Shown here: piece by piece, positions 26,184 through 35,148 of the stretch
Numbering within the stretch: the first letter of the stretch is position 1
Layout: each line of letters opens with the position of its first letter
NCBI RefSeq assembly: GCF_017355915.2
Contig: NZ_JAFEUV020000005.1
Location: 186,001 to 250,000, forward strand
Source of the DNA: Telluribacter roseus
GTDB lineage: Bacteria; Bacteroidota; Bacteroidia; Cytophagales; Spirosomataceae
Direction: 5' to 3'
DNA: 64,000 bases
Program-made: the position numbers and the translations under genes
The notes under the pieces: model-generated
What the model was told of the DNA's origin: nothing
Seen by the model: the letters and a program-made list of their open reading frames with translations, nothing else
Database searches by the model: none

Positions 26184-28262
26184 CTATATTTTCAGGATCG
26201 TGAACTCCACCCGGCGGTTCCACTGGCGGGTTTGTTCGGTCAGGTTACTGGCAATGGGCTTGGCCGGCCCCCAGGCTTTGGTCTGAATGCGGCTATGGTC
26301 AATGCCATGCTTAATCAGGTACTTCTTCACCTCAATAACCCGATCCTCCGACAGCTTAACATTCTTCTGCCAGTCACCCTGGTTGTCGGTATGTCCTTCC
26401 AGCATGATTTCCATGGTGGCGTACTGCTTCATCATGGTCACGATCCTGTCCAGTTCGGGGTAGGAGGAGTTGACCACATCGGCACTGCTCTGGGCAAACA
26501 TGATCTGGTTCAGGCGGATACGCTGTCCTTCCTTGATCGGGATAAGCGCCAGGTTCTTGCGGATAGTACGGAAGTTGGTCTCCCGGGAAAGATCAATTTC
26601 TTCGGTGACCGGGAAGAAGCCCTCGCGGCTGGCGGTGATCCGGTAGGTTTCCTTCAGGGGGAGTATCAGTTTAAATTCTCCCGTTTCCGGTTCAAAAAGG
26701 ATCTTGCTGATCTCCTCGTTGGTACTCTTGATATCCGTGACGATCTGTGAACTCACCATGAAGTTGGTTTCGGAATCTATCACGTTTCCAGATACGATGG
26801 CTACCGGCTCCGGCTTGATCTCGGGGTATAACCGTATGCGGAAAATATCTTCTTCGCCCAGTGAATTTTCCATCGAGCTGAAATAGGCATAGTCGCCGGC
26901 GGCCGGAATGTTGAAGTACCCGTCCCACTGGGGCGTATTGATGGCAGGTCCCAGATTTTCGGGCTCTGACCAGTTGGTCCAGGTATCATCCAGGCGGCGT
27001 GAAACAAATATGTCGCCATTGCCATACCCACTTTGCCCGGCGGAGGTAAAGTACAGGGACTTGTTGTCGGAGGCGATGAAAGGGGAGCCCTCGTAATCGG
27101 CTGTATTGATCACTTTACCCATGTTTTTGGGTTCCGACCAGGTATCGTCCGGCCGCAGAAACGAAACGTACAGGTCTTTGTTACCTTCGGTATCGCGCCG
27201 CTGAACGGATAGTAGCATCACGTTACCCTTGGGCGAGAAGGCAAACTCCGTGAAGTTCTGTTTATGTTCATTGTAGTGATTCATGATCCGGCATTCTTTC
27301 GGGAAGCTCCACCCATCGCGGATGCGGTGCGATTTGGATAAACCCGTTACCATTGTACCATCCGGACGGTACACATTAATGAGGTACAGCGTCTTGCCGT
27401 CAGGCGAAATGCCCGTAATGGCATTATCACCCGCGTTGTTGATCGGAGCATTCATATTGACAGCTTCGCCCCAGTTGTTAGTATTGTCCAGGGTAGATAC
27501 CCACACGTCCTGCTTAGTGGCCGAGCCAATGTTGGTAGGGTACTTACTTCGGGTAAAATAGAGCGTCTTGCCATCGGGTGAGATCACCGGTGCTACTTCC
27601 TGCCCTTTGCTGTTGATGGTCTTGCCCAGGTTTTCCTTGACCAGTTCTTTGGGAGCTTCGGGTGATACGCGTATGGTAGCCTTGATAGGGGCAACGTCAT
27701 CGGAGATGCCAATGGCATCAATCTGATTGTATCCACTCACGCGGCTGGGCAGAAGTACTACCTTAATGGCATTGGCAGAAAAGATACTATCCTTCGGGAA
27801 GATGTTTAGCATCCGGCCTACTTCTCTGGCCGGGGCAGAGGCATTACCCCGGCCTCCTTCCTTGGTGGGAGGGGCAGGAGGTGTGTATTGATAGATCAGT
27901 ACCTCCTTGGCGGAGGCATCAAAGGCGTATACTCTGCTGATGGCACCCTGGTTGAAGTTTTCGGCAATTGCTACCTGACGCAGCGGAATGGCTTTATCAA
28001 AGCCTACCTTGATCCACTCTTCGGCGGTTCCGTTGGGCAGTGATGGAGCCCAGGCGCAGGGGCTGTCCCCCACATCGGGCAGCTTATTGGGCTTACCCAG
28101 GATCTGAGAGGCCCGGTACTCCTGACCGTACGAGCCCGGCCGGTACTCTGAGGAGTACCCCAGTACCTTACTGGCCCACAGTACCTGCTGAGCCATTGCC
28201 TTGCTCTGAAGCGCTACTAACAGAATAATAAGCTTTGTAAACCTCTGTATGTATCCGATCAT
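26184..28262 (-). CDS. OmpA family protein with PD40 propeller repeats
   Basis: About 692 residues. Signal peptide MIGYIQRFTKLIILLVALQ...AMAQ, which fixes the start at 28262. Then come a discoidin-like beta domain, several PD40/TolB-type repeats (SPDGKTLYFTRSKYP, SPDGKTLYLINVY, SPKGNVMLLSV), a carboxypeptidase regulatory-like domain (VSGNVIDSETNF), and a C-terminal OmpA peptidoglycan-binding domain (LEGHTDNQGDW and NRRVEFTI). It probably bridges outer membrane or periplasm and peptidoglycan. A Pro/Gly-rich linker (APPTKEGGRG) inserted in the first domain is odd. Confidence 0.88.
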   Translation of the reverse strand: MIGYIQRFTKLIILLVALQSKAMAQQVLWASKVLGYSSEYRPGSYGQEYRASQILGKPNKLPDVGDSPCAWAPSLPNGTAEEWIKVGFDKAIPLRQVAIAENFNQGAISRVYAFDASAKEVLIYQYTPPAPPTKEGGRGNASAPAREVGRMLNIFPKDSIFSANAIKVVLLPSRVSGYNQIDAIGISDDVAPIKATIRVSPEAPKELVKENLGKTINSKGQEVAPVISPDGKTLYFTRSKYPTNIGSATKQDVWVSTLDNTNNWGEAVNMNAPINNAGDNAITGISPDGKTLYLINVYRPDGTMVTGLSKSHRIRDGWSFPKECRIMNHYNEHKQNFTEFAFSPKGNVMLLSVQRRDTEGNKDLYVSFLRPDDTWSEPKNMGKVINTADYEGSPFIASDNKSLYFTSAGQSGYGNGDIFVSRRLDDTWTNWSEPENLGPAINTPQWDGYFNIPAAGDYAYFSSMENSLGEEDIFRIRLYPEIKPEPVAIVSGNVIDSETNFMVSSQIVTDIKSTNEEISKILFEPETGEFKLILPLKETYRITASREGFFPVTEEIDLSRETNFRTIRKNLALIPIKEGQRIRLNQIMFAQSSADVVNSSYPELDRIVTMMKQYATMEIMLEGHTDNQGDWQKNVKLSEDRVIEVKKYLIKHGIDHSRIQTKAWGPAKPIASNLTEQTRQWNRRVEFTILKI

Positions 28263-28360
28263 TCCTTTTGAAACGTTACAAAAAGCTGTATTCTGAATCA
28301 ACATTTCCATTAAAACGAAACCGTGTACAGGTACTGTACAAACAAATCTGATGGCTGTAT

Positions 28361-29707
28361 TTACTTGGGTGCGTTCCCAATTAATAGTATCCAGTCCCAC
28401 TCGGGTTGCTCAGCCGGAGGGGCTATTTTCTGATTGGTACCGGTGGGGTAGTGGCCACCCAGCCACCTTTTGCCGGTGCGGGGGCTATACCATACCGCCC
28501 GAAAGTACTCCCCTTCCAGTTGGGTCAGGTCTACTTCCAGTTCCCTCGAAGCCGGGATGTACATGACCGCCATACGATGATTGGGCAGGTAGTTGCAAGT
28601 AATGTAACTCGAGTCGCCCCATACTGTTTGTCCATTCACCAAAAAGGAAAGGCTGGTATCGGCCTTCATCAGGTACCAGGGAAACCCTTTGACAATGGTT
28701 GTTATGCGGGTCATATTCGTGACGCCTTCTTCCTTCAGCCGGTTTTTCCAGTTTCGGGGAAAGTTACTGACCTGACTGCGGTAGCAGTAGCCCATTCCTC
28801 CCTCCATCAGCGACCAGTACGCCTGCTGACGCGATAGCACCCTAGGTGCCACGGCCGACGTATCGGTGGAAAGTTCGGCCATTACAAATGGCTTCCGGTC
28901 GGCTTTCAAACTTTCATGTCGGGCTACAAGGTAGCTATACGGTACCTCCGTACTGGGTACTTCCGTACTGGGTACCTCCGGACGGATTGCGGTTCCCTTC
29001 TGACTGGCGAAATACGAATTAATCAAGCCAAAATCAAGCCAAGTTTGATCAGCGGTTACTTCGCCCGTACCACCCGTAATGGTGGGCATTGTGGCAGCTA
29101 CAAGATGCCGGGGAGCTAGTTTTTTGAGGGCTAGTGCAAACTCCCGGTTGTTCCGGTTCCGGCTGTTTTCATCCACAATCCAGACTACATTGGTCGAGGT
29201 GGCAAAGCGCTTACCCAGATACTCACCGAGCTTCTGGTAGGCGGAGGGGGCTGATGTGGATGAACTACCCTCAGGCCAGTTTACAACCAGCCCGACCAGA
29301 ATGTTCCGGCTGAGAGCCGCCTGCACTACCTTATAGATGTAGTCGTAGTAGGCCGGATTGGGCTTCGAGAGATCATTGGTCAGGAAGGGGGCCTTGCCGT
29401 TTTTGAGGGTACCAACTGCCTGGTCAGGAAGAAGGTTAAGAAGTACTGTATTAAACGACTGACTCTTCCGGGTATCCAGGTAGGTGATGGTTTCGTCGTA
29501 GGATAGTTTGCTGAGCAGGGGCAGACATACGTCACCCATCAGCAAAAAAGCACGATTGGTTTTATCCACCAGATAGGTATGGCTGGCGGCTACTTTCAGG
29601 GGAAACTGGTAAGGCGCGGGAGCTTCGGTATTGGCTCCAATTACACTACTACATACTACAATCACTAACAAAAGCCCGGCTATCAAAGATCTGATTGACT
29701 CTTTCAT
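28361..29707 (-). CDS. Secreted DUF4038-type glycoside hydrolase-like protein
   Basis: 448 residues with a Sec signal peptide (SLIAGLLLVIVVCSSVIGA). The catalytic domain reads as the apiosidase-like DUF4038 TIM barrel: FLLMGDVCLPLLSKLSYDE, VGLVVNWPEGS and FATSTNVVWIVDEN. The C-terminal 90 residues form the beta domain often annotated as putative collagen-binding (WYSPRTGKRWLGGHYPTG). An in-frame 15-bp repeat gives EVPST twice within the barrel, near 28940-28985. Substrate is probably a plant or exopolysaccharide side chain (inference). Confidence 0.78.
   Translation of the reverse strand: MKESIRSLIAGLLLVIVVCSSVIGANTEAPAPYQFPLKVAASHTYLVDKTNRAFLLMGDVCLPLLSKLSYDETITYLDTRKSQSFNTVLLNLLPDQAVGTLKNGKAPFLTNDLSKPNPAYYDYIYKVVQAALSRNILVGLVVNWPEGSSSTSAPSAYQKLGEYLGKRFATSTNVVWIVDENSRNRNNREFALALKKLAPRHLVAATMPTITGGTGEVTADQTWLDFGLINSYFASQKGTAIRPEVPSTEVPSTEVPYSYLVARHESLKADRKPFVMAELSTDTSAVAPRVLSRQQAYWSLMEGGMGYCYRSQVSNFPRNWKNRLKEEGVTNMTRITTIVKGFPWYLMKADTSLSFLVNGQTVWGDSSYITCNYLPNHRMAVMYIPASRELEVDLTQLEGEYFRAVWYSPRTGKRWLGGHYPTGTNQKIAPPAEQPEWDWILLIGNAPK
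28938..28985. repeat. 15-bp tandem repeat inside the DUF4038 gene
   Basis: About three imperfect units of GGTACCTCCGTACTG. The copies keep the frame and encode EVPST, EVPST, EVPYS on the minus strand. Five GTAC sites fall in this one stretch. Confidence 0.8.
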
Positions 29708-29866
29708 AGGGTATCGCAGGGCTTTGTCAGGTAGGGTAGGTGAAGGTTTGAATAGTGAGTAAGTAAAGCAGGTGCCAGTACCTGGTACCGACAGGATTGA
29801 CTATTTATTTTCATAGCTGTAAATATTGAGAGTAAGGGTTGATTACAAGGCAATAGGTTGGCCGGA

Positions 29867-30526
29867 CTAGGCTACCCGGGTAGCCTGCTTCAGCTCGGCA
29901 ATGGTAGCCAGCGGTTCTTCGGCATTGAATACAAAGCTACCGGCTACCAGTACATCCGTACCGACCTGTGATAGCCTAGCGGCATTCTGGGTACTCACAC
30001 CTCCGTCTACTTCGATCATAAAGTCCAGACCCTGTTCTTTACGCATCTGGTCCAGCTTCGCGATCTTGCGGTAGGTGTTTTCGATGAACTTCTGCCCTCC
30101 GAAGCCGGGATTGACGGACATGATCAGTACCAGCGACAGGTCCGGCAGGATGTCCGTAAGCAGCTCCACGGGCGTGTGCGGATTAAGAGCTACGCCCGGC
30201 AGGGCGCCCAGTTCTTTAATGTGCTGTACGGTACGGTGCAGGTGCGTGCAGGCTTCGTAGTGGACCGTGATGATGTGTGCGCCGGCTTTCCGGAATGCTT
30301 CCAGGTAGCGATCCGGCTCCACGATCATCAGGTGTACGTCCAGGGGCTTCTGGGCATGTTTGTGGGCGGCTTCGCAGACAGGGATGCCAAAGGAGATGTT
30401 GGGAACGAACATACCGTCCATGATATCCACATGGATGTAATCGGCTTCACTCCTGTTGATCATCTCGATATCCCGCTGAAGATTGGCAAAGTCGGCGGCC
30501 AGTATGGAAGGGGCTATTGAAGACAT
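29867..30526 (-). CDS. rpe: Ribulose-phosphate 3-epimerase
   Basis: Interconverts ribulose 5-phosphate and xylulose 5-phosphate in the pentose phosphate pathway. 219 residues, standard TIM barrel. Motifs: SIAPSILAADFANL, HVDIMDGMFVPNISFG with the metal and catalytic Asp/His, VHLMI, MSVNPGFGGQKFI and IEVDGGVS. Divergent from ligA with a 127-bp gap holding a candidate promoter for ligA. Confidence 0.96.
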   Translation of the reverse strand: MSSIAPSILAADFANLQRDIEMINRSEADYIHVDIMDGMFVPNISFGIPVCEAAHKHAQKPLDVHLMIVEPDRYLEAFRKAGAHIITVHYEACTHLHRTVQHIKELGALPGVALNPHTPVELLTDILPDLSLVLIMSVNPGFGGQKFIENTYRKIAKLDQMRKEQGLDFMIEVDGGVSTQNAARLSQVGTDVLVAGSFVFNAEEPLATIAELKQATRVA

Positions 30527-30554
30527 TGGTTGATGAATAATATCTGTATTTTTG
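30525..30554 (+). promoter_or_regulatory. Candidate promoter of ligA
   Basis: ATTG (30525-30528), 18 bases, TATTTTTG (30547-30554), close to the Bacteroidota consensus and pointing towards ligA, whose ATG is 100 bases downstream. Confidence 0.5.
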
Positions 30555-30653
30555 GGCCAAATTAGTTAATTATCGAACGAATTAGGCACTCTTTTAGTCT
30601 ATATGCCTTATTCGTCTGCGGTAAGCGTTTGATATTCAATAGCCTTTACTCCT

Positions 30654-32741
30654 ATGACTCCTGAGCAACAAATTAACGAACTGGTCGAAAAGCTGAATTA
30701 TTACAACCACCGGTACTACCAGGACAGTGTCTCCGAAATAACCGACCAGGAATTTGATGAGTTGCTCCACGAACTGATCCTGCTGGAAAAGGCCCACCCC
30801 GAACTTAAGCGGGATGATTCGCCCACGCAGCGGATAGGAGGTACCATCAGTAAGGTATTCCCGACGGTGTACCACCGCTTTCCGATGCAGTCGCTGGACA
30901 ATACCTATAGTGAGCAGGAGCTACGTGATTTTGATGATCGGGTACGCCGCGGACTGGGTGGCGAATCCTATGAGTATATATGTGAACTCAAGTTTGATGG
31001 TATCTCCCTTAGCTTTACCTACGAGAACGGGGTACTGCAGCGGGGCGTCACGCGCGGCGACGGTACCCGTGGCGACGACATCACCCATAACATAAAGACC
31101 ATCCGCTCACTGCCGCTGCGCATTAAGTCGGATCAGGTACCTCCCTTGTTTGAGATACGGGGCGAGGGCTTTATGCCGTACAGCTCCTTTGAGAAGCTCA
31201 ATGCGGACCTAGAGGCCGCCGGTGAGCAGCCCTTTGCCAATCCGCGCAATGCGGCCTCGGGCTCTTTCAAATTACAGGATTCCAGCGAAACGGCCCGCCG
31301 CGCACTCGACTGCTACATTTACTCCTTCCTGAGTGACGAGGGCATATTCGAATCCCATGAAGATAGCCTGCTGGGGCTGAAAGAGTGGGGCTTCAATGTG
31401 TCACCCGGCTGGCGCAAGTGTCAGAACATCGAAGAGGTACTTCACTATATCCACGAGTGGGAGGAGAAGCGCTTCCAACTGCCGCTGGCTACGGATGGTA
31501 TCGTGATCAAGTTGAACTCGTACGCCCAGCACCGAGAGTTAGGTAGTACCGCCAAGAGCCCCCGCTGGGCTATAGCCTTTAAGTACAAGGCAGAGAACAA
31601 ACCGGCCGTACTACGGAGCGTAGCCTTCCAGGTTGGCCGTACGGGAGCTGTGACGCCGGTGGCGAACCTATCGTCGGAAGCCGAGCGCGACAAGCCCTAC
31701 GACAAGGTACGGGGGGTACACCTGTCGGGTACTTACGTCAAACGCGCGACGCTGCACAACGCCAACGAACTCGAGCGCCTGGACCTGCACATTGGCGATA
31801 CGGTATTTGTGGAGAAGAGCGGGGAAATTATCCCGAAGATCACCGGTGTAGACACCACCAAGCGGGGCCTGTTCAGTACCGAGCCTATACATTTCCCTAC
31901 TCACTGTCCCGAATGTGGGACTGAGTTGATTCGCAGAGAGGGCGAAGCGGCGCACTATTGTCCCAACGATAAGATATGTCCGCCGCAGCTTAAGGGCAAG
32001 ATCGAGCACTTTATCCACCGTAAGGCCATGAATATCGAGAGCCTGGGTGAAGGCAAGATCGAGCTGCTGTTTGATAAAGATCTGCTGCGCTCCCCAGCCG
32101 ACCTGTACGACCTGACCTATGACAGCCTGCTGGGCCTGGAGAAGGTTATCGAGAACGAAGAAACCGGCAAGACCAAGAAGATAAGCTTCCGCGAGAAGAC
32201 GGTAGAGAATATCCTGAAAGGGATCGAAAATTCCAGGTCGGCACCCTTCAAGAACCTGGTGTTCGCGCTGGGTATCCGGTACGTAGGGGCTACGGTAGCC
32301 GAGAAACTAGCCAACTACTTCCGAACCATGGATGCTCTGGAAAGGGCTACCTACGAGCAGCTCCTGGCAGTACCCGAAATCGGTGACCGCATTGCCCGTA
32401 CGGTAGTGGAGTACTTTGCGGACGAAGACAACCGGGAATTTATCGAAAGGCTCCGAAAAGCGGGGCTTACCCTGCAGACGGACGACCAGCCGGTAGAGGT
32501 GGAGAGTAATTTACTGGAAGGAAAAACTTTTGTCATTTCCGGGGTATTTCAGCATTTTGAACGGGATGACCTCAAGCAAAAGATAGAAGCTAACGGTGGT
32601 AAAGTGCTGAGCGGCGTTTCGGGTAAGCTGAATTTCCTCCTGGCCGGAGACAATATGGGGCCTTCCAAACTCGAAAAAGCCCGTAAGCTGGGAGTGACCA
32701 TACTGTCTGAAGAAGAATTCCTGCGAATGTTGGAAATCTAA
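30654..32741 (+). CDS. ligA: NAD-dependent DNA ligase LigA
   Basis: Seals nicks in replication and repair using NAD+. 695 residues, normal length. Order: Ia/NAD-binding N-terminus, adenylation domain with the nucleophile Lys in CELKFDGISLS, OB fold, zinc finger with CPECG and later CPNDKIC, helix-hairpin-helix repeats (LLAVPEIGDRIART), and a C-terminal BRCT domain (LEGKTFVISGVF to the end). Start at ATG 30654 matches family N-termini. It is followed by dapA 74 bp downstream on the same strand. Confidence 0.97.
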   Translation: MTPEQQINELVEKLNYYNHRYYQDSVSEITDQEFDELLHELILLEKAHPELKRDDSPTQRIGGTISKVFPTVYHRFPMQSLDNTYSEQELRDFDDRVRRGLGGESYEYICELKFDGISLSFTYENGVLQRGVTRGDGTRGDDITHNIKTIRSLPLRIKSDQVPPLFEIRGEGFMPYSSFEKLNADLEAAGEQPFANPRNAASGSFKLQDSSETARRALDCYIYSFLSDEGIFESHEDSLLGLKEWGFNVSPGWRKCQNIEEVLHYIHEWEEKRFQLPLATDGIVIKLNSYAQHRELGSTAKSPRWAIAFKYKAENKPAVLRSVAFQVGRTGAVTPVANLSSEAERDKPYDKVRGVHLSGTYVKRATLHNANELERLDLHIGDTVFVEKSGEIIPKITGVDTTKRGLFSTEPIHFPTHCPECGTELIRREGEAAHYCPNDKICPPQLKGKIEHFIHRKAMNIESLGEGKIELLFDKDLLRSPADLYDLTYDSLLGLEKVIENEETGKTKKISFREKTVENILKGIENSRSAPFKNLVFALGIRYVGATVAEKLANYFRTMDALERATYEQLLAVPEIGDRIARTVVEYFADEDNREFIERLRKAGLTLQTDDQPVEVESNLLEGKTFVISGVFQHFERDDLKQKIEANGGKVLSGVSGKLNFLLAGDNMGPSKLEKARKLGVTILSEEEFLRMLEI

Positions 32742-32764
32742 AAGAGAATGTTCGGCAAGCTCTT

Positions 32765-32772
32765 TACCTTTG
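32765..32772 (+). promoter_or_regulatory. Candidate -7 box before dapA
   Basis: TACCTTTG fits TAnnTTTG and lies 43 bases before the dapA start. No matching -33 TTTG is seen at the right distance, so dapA may instead be read through from ligA. Confidence 0.4.
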
Positions 32773-32815
32773 CATTCCATTGTGAACCTTATACCATTTT
32801 TAATTACAATCTGAC

Positions 32816-33709
32816 ATGGCGTTGGACGAACGTTTTAAAGGAGTAGGAGTGGCCCTGGTTACTCCCTTTGATAGTAACCATCAAATAGATTTCGACGGGT
32901 TAAAAAAGCTTATAGATTTTGTATCGGAAGAGGGCGTAGACTACCTGGTAGTACAGGGAACCACTGGCGAAACGGCTACTACGACTACTGACGAAAAGAA
33001 GGCTCTGCTGGAATTTACCAAAAAGAATAATCCCAAGGGACTACCCATCATATACGGCTGCGGTGGCAATAACACCCAGGTAGTACTGGATACTATTAAA
33101 AATACTGATTTTGATGGAATTGACGCCATCCTGTCGGTGTGCCCGTACTACAACAAACCATCGCAGGCGGGTATCATCGCTCACTTTAAAGCCATTGCCG
33201 ATGCGTCACCCGTACCGGTACTGCTGTACAACGTACCCGGACGTACGGTCGTAAATATGAAGGCCGACACGGTACTTGAGCTGGCGAAGCATCCCAATAT
33301 CATCGGTCTGAAAGACGCCTGCTCTTCGATGGAGCAGTATATGGACATTGCCTGGCGGGCTCCTAAGGACTTCCTCCTGCTCTCCGGTGACGATAACCTC
33401 GTAACGCCTATGATCAGCGTGGGCTGGCACGGGGTAATATCGGTTATTGCCAATGCCTTCCCGCGTGAGTTCAGAGATATGACCTGGCATGCCCTGGAAG
33501 GTCGTTTCCCGCAGGCGGCGGCCCTGCAGTTCTCCTTCCTGGACTTTGATCATCTGCTGTACGTTGAGGCTAATCCGGTAGGGATCAAAAAGTGTCTGGA
33601 GATCAAAGGGATCTGTAGCTCGGAAGTACGCCTGCCCCTGGTGAAGGCGACGGATGAGCTGGGCACGGCGCTCGAAAAGGCAATGAAGCGGGAAGGGTTT
33701 CTGCAATAG
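32816..33709 (+). CDS. dapA: 4-hydroxy-tetrahydrodipicolinate synthase
   Basis: Condenses pyruvate with aspartate semialdehyde, the first committed step of the diaminopimelate/lysine pathway. 297 residues. Motifs: VALVTPFD, VQGTTGETATTT, CPYYNKPSQAG, the Tyr in LLYNVPGRT and the Schiff-base Lys in IIGLKDACSS. The family includes other pyruvate lyases, but these motifs and the length fit DapA. Isolated from other lysine genes in this window. Confidence 0.94.
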   Translation: MALDERFKGVGVALVTPFDSNHQIDFDGLKKLIDFVSEEGVDYLVVQGTTGETATTTTDEKKALLEFTKKNNPKGLPIIYGCGGNNTQVVLDTIKNTDFDGIDAILSVCPYYNKPSQAGIIAHFKAIADASPVPVLLYNVPGRTVVNMKADTVLELAKHPNIIGLKDACSSMEQYMDIAWRAPKDFLLLSGDDNLVTPMISVGWHGVISVIANAFPREFRDMTWHALEGRFPQAAALQFSFLDFDHLLYVEANPVGIKKCLEIKGICSSEVRLPLVKATDELGTALEKAMKREGFLQ

Positions 33710-33792
33710 GCTAGCCCGAGGGTGTATGGTCCAGATCAGCAATCTGGAGGAATCTGAAATAATTACTTTTCTAACCATAAACACGATTGCTT

Positions 33793-34317
33793 ATGAAAGC
33801 ACTACTACCCTTGCTATGCCTTTTAGTGAGTACTGCTTCCTTTGGTCAGGCCTTTTTGGACGTGGCCGAGGACAAGCCCACCGTTGATAACGGGATTGAG
33901 TACTCCTATGCCATTACCAACGAGCGCGACGAGAGCGACTACTCCCGCTATGAGGTAAGTATCTTTGCCCGTAACAACAGCGGCTGTCAACTGATCTACC
34001 TCCAGCGTAACGATCTGTCGACGCTGTTTGAGGGGGATCCTTCAGCCATTGCCCGGTTTGAATGTTTGAATGCTACCGGCAAACGACTCACTTCTAAGGG
34101 GGCTAATCTCAAAGCCCGTCCCTTTACTGTACCCTATCGCCAGCCCGAGAAGAACGCCGAAGGCAAGACTGTTTACCGCAATGTCAACGTACCGGCAGGA
34201 TACCTGCTGCGCAACGGAGAGAGCGTAACCAACACCCTGATCGTGATAGTACCCAAAGGGGAGCGTCCGCGCTTCAAGTGCCGCATCCAGCGTTTTTCGG
34301 AGCTGGCTTACGAGTAG
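33793..34317 (+). CDS. Exported hypothetical protein
   Basis: About 174 residues from the ATG at 33793. Signal peptide MKALLPLLCLLVSTASFGQ, likely cleaved after AsxFG. The mature part is beta-rich with two Cys (NNSGCQLIYL, FECLNA) and a third near the C-terminus (FKCRIQRF). No family is recognised. It is 83 bp downstream of dapA, but linkage to it is uncertain. Confidence 0.6.
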   Translation: MKALLPLLCLLVSTASFGQAFLDVAEDKPTVDNGIEYSYAITNERDESDYSRYEVSIFARNNSGCQLIYLQRNDLSTLFEGDPSAIARFECLNATGKRLTSKGANLKARPFTVPYRQPEKNAEGKTVYRNVNVPAGYLLRNGESVTNTLIVIVPKGERPRFKCRIQRFSELAYE

Positions 34318-34381
34318 TGACCTACGGTCAATTCTTTAATGAGTATTTAGTTAGTATATAATTCTATTTCACCCTCCTTAC

Positions 34382-34864
34382 ATGAAAGTATTTTATTTGT
34401 TTATCTTTTCCCTTATACTGTTTCATTCAGGTTCAGGCTTTGCTCAGATACAAAAAGATTCGATTGAAGTGAGAAAGAAGGGAGGTACCAAGTTTTTGTT
34501 GAATGGGAATCCATTAACTCCCAAACAGCTTTTACAACTTACGAGTAATAACCCAGCGGCTTACCAGCATATGAAAAGGGCCAGGAGCAACCAGGGAGTA
34601 GCTTCTGTTATAGCCTATGCTGGTGGTTTTTTGGTCGGATGGCAATTAGGATCCATGATAGGAGCTGGTACTCCTAACTGGACTATGGCGGGAGTAGGAG
34701 CCGGATTAATTGGGGTATCAATACCTTTTTCATCTGCTTATACCAAGCACGCCAAAGAAGCAGTAGCTCTTTATAACTCCAATCTGTATGCAGCTACTCC
34801 ACCTAAAGTAGATTTCCGAATGGGGCTATCTCTAAACCAGGTTAGTTTGAAGTTGTCATTCTAG
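34382..34864 (+). CDS. Exported hypothetical protein with Gly-rich membrane helices
   Basis: 160 residues. Signal peptide MKVFYLFIFSLILFHSGSGFAQ. Two glycine-rich hydrophobic segments follow (YAGGFLVGWQLGSMIGAG and MAGVGAGLIGVSIPFSSAY), a glycine-zipper-like pattern suggesting membrane insertion. The C-terminus (MGLSLNQVSLKLSF) has an outer-membrane-like alternating pattern ending in Phe. The function is unknown. It ends at a strong terminator. Confidence 0.6.
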   Translation: MKVFYLFIFSLILFHSGSGFAQIQKDSIEVRKKGGTKFLLNGNPLTPKQLLQLTSNNPAAYQHMKRARSNQGVASVIAYAGGFLVGWQLGSMIGAGTPNWTMAGVGAGLIGVSIPFSSAYTKHAKEAVALYNSNLYAATPPKVDFRMGLSLNQVSLKLSF

Positions 34865-34902
34865 TAAGGAATATCAAACTGACTGGCACATTCGCTAAAT
34901 TT

Positions 34903-34932
34903 AAAGGGCGCACCTACATGCGCCCTTTTTCG
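34903..34932 (+). terminator. Intrinsic terminator
   Basis: AAAGGGCGCA pairs with TGCGCCCTTT around the loop CCTACA, followed by T residues. The rest of 34933-35148 is AT-rich with no recognisable gene. Confidence 0.85.
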
Positions 34933-35148
34933 TGCCCTAAGAATTAGTATATTAACTTTTGCTACTTTAAGAATAATCAGTAGCTTCACAGCTTGTTTTA
35001 CAATAGAAAAGCATGTTAGAGAGCAGTAGTACGAGCTTTTTTAGCTATTTTGTTTTAATACTATAGCTCATTTATAAGTACAAGCTGACATACAAATACG
35101 TTATATCACTTCCTTAATCCAAACTAACTACCAAAGTACTTTACGTGC

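Noticed and set aside
28262-28400. An N-terminal extension of the OmpA-PD40 protein
   Set aside because: The upstream 46 codons precede a well-formed signal peptide, so the internal ATG at 28262 is the better start.
28938-28985. CRISPR-like or satellite array
   Set aside because: Units are 15 bp, contiguous, in frame and without spacers.
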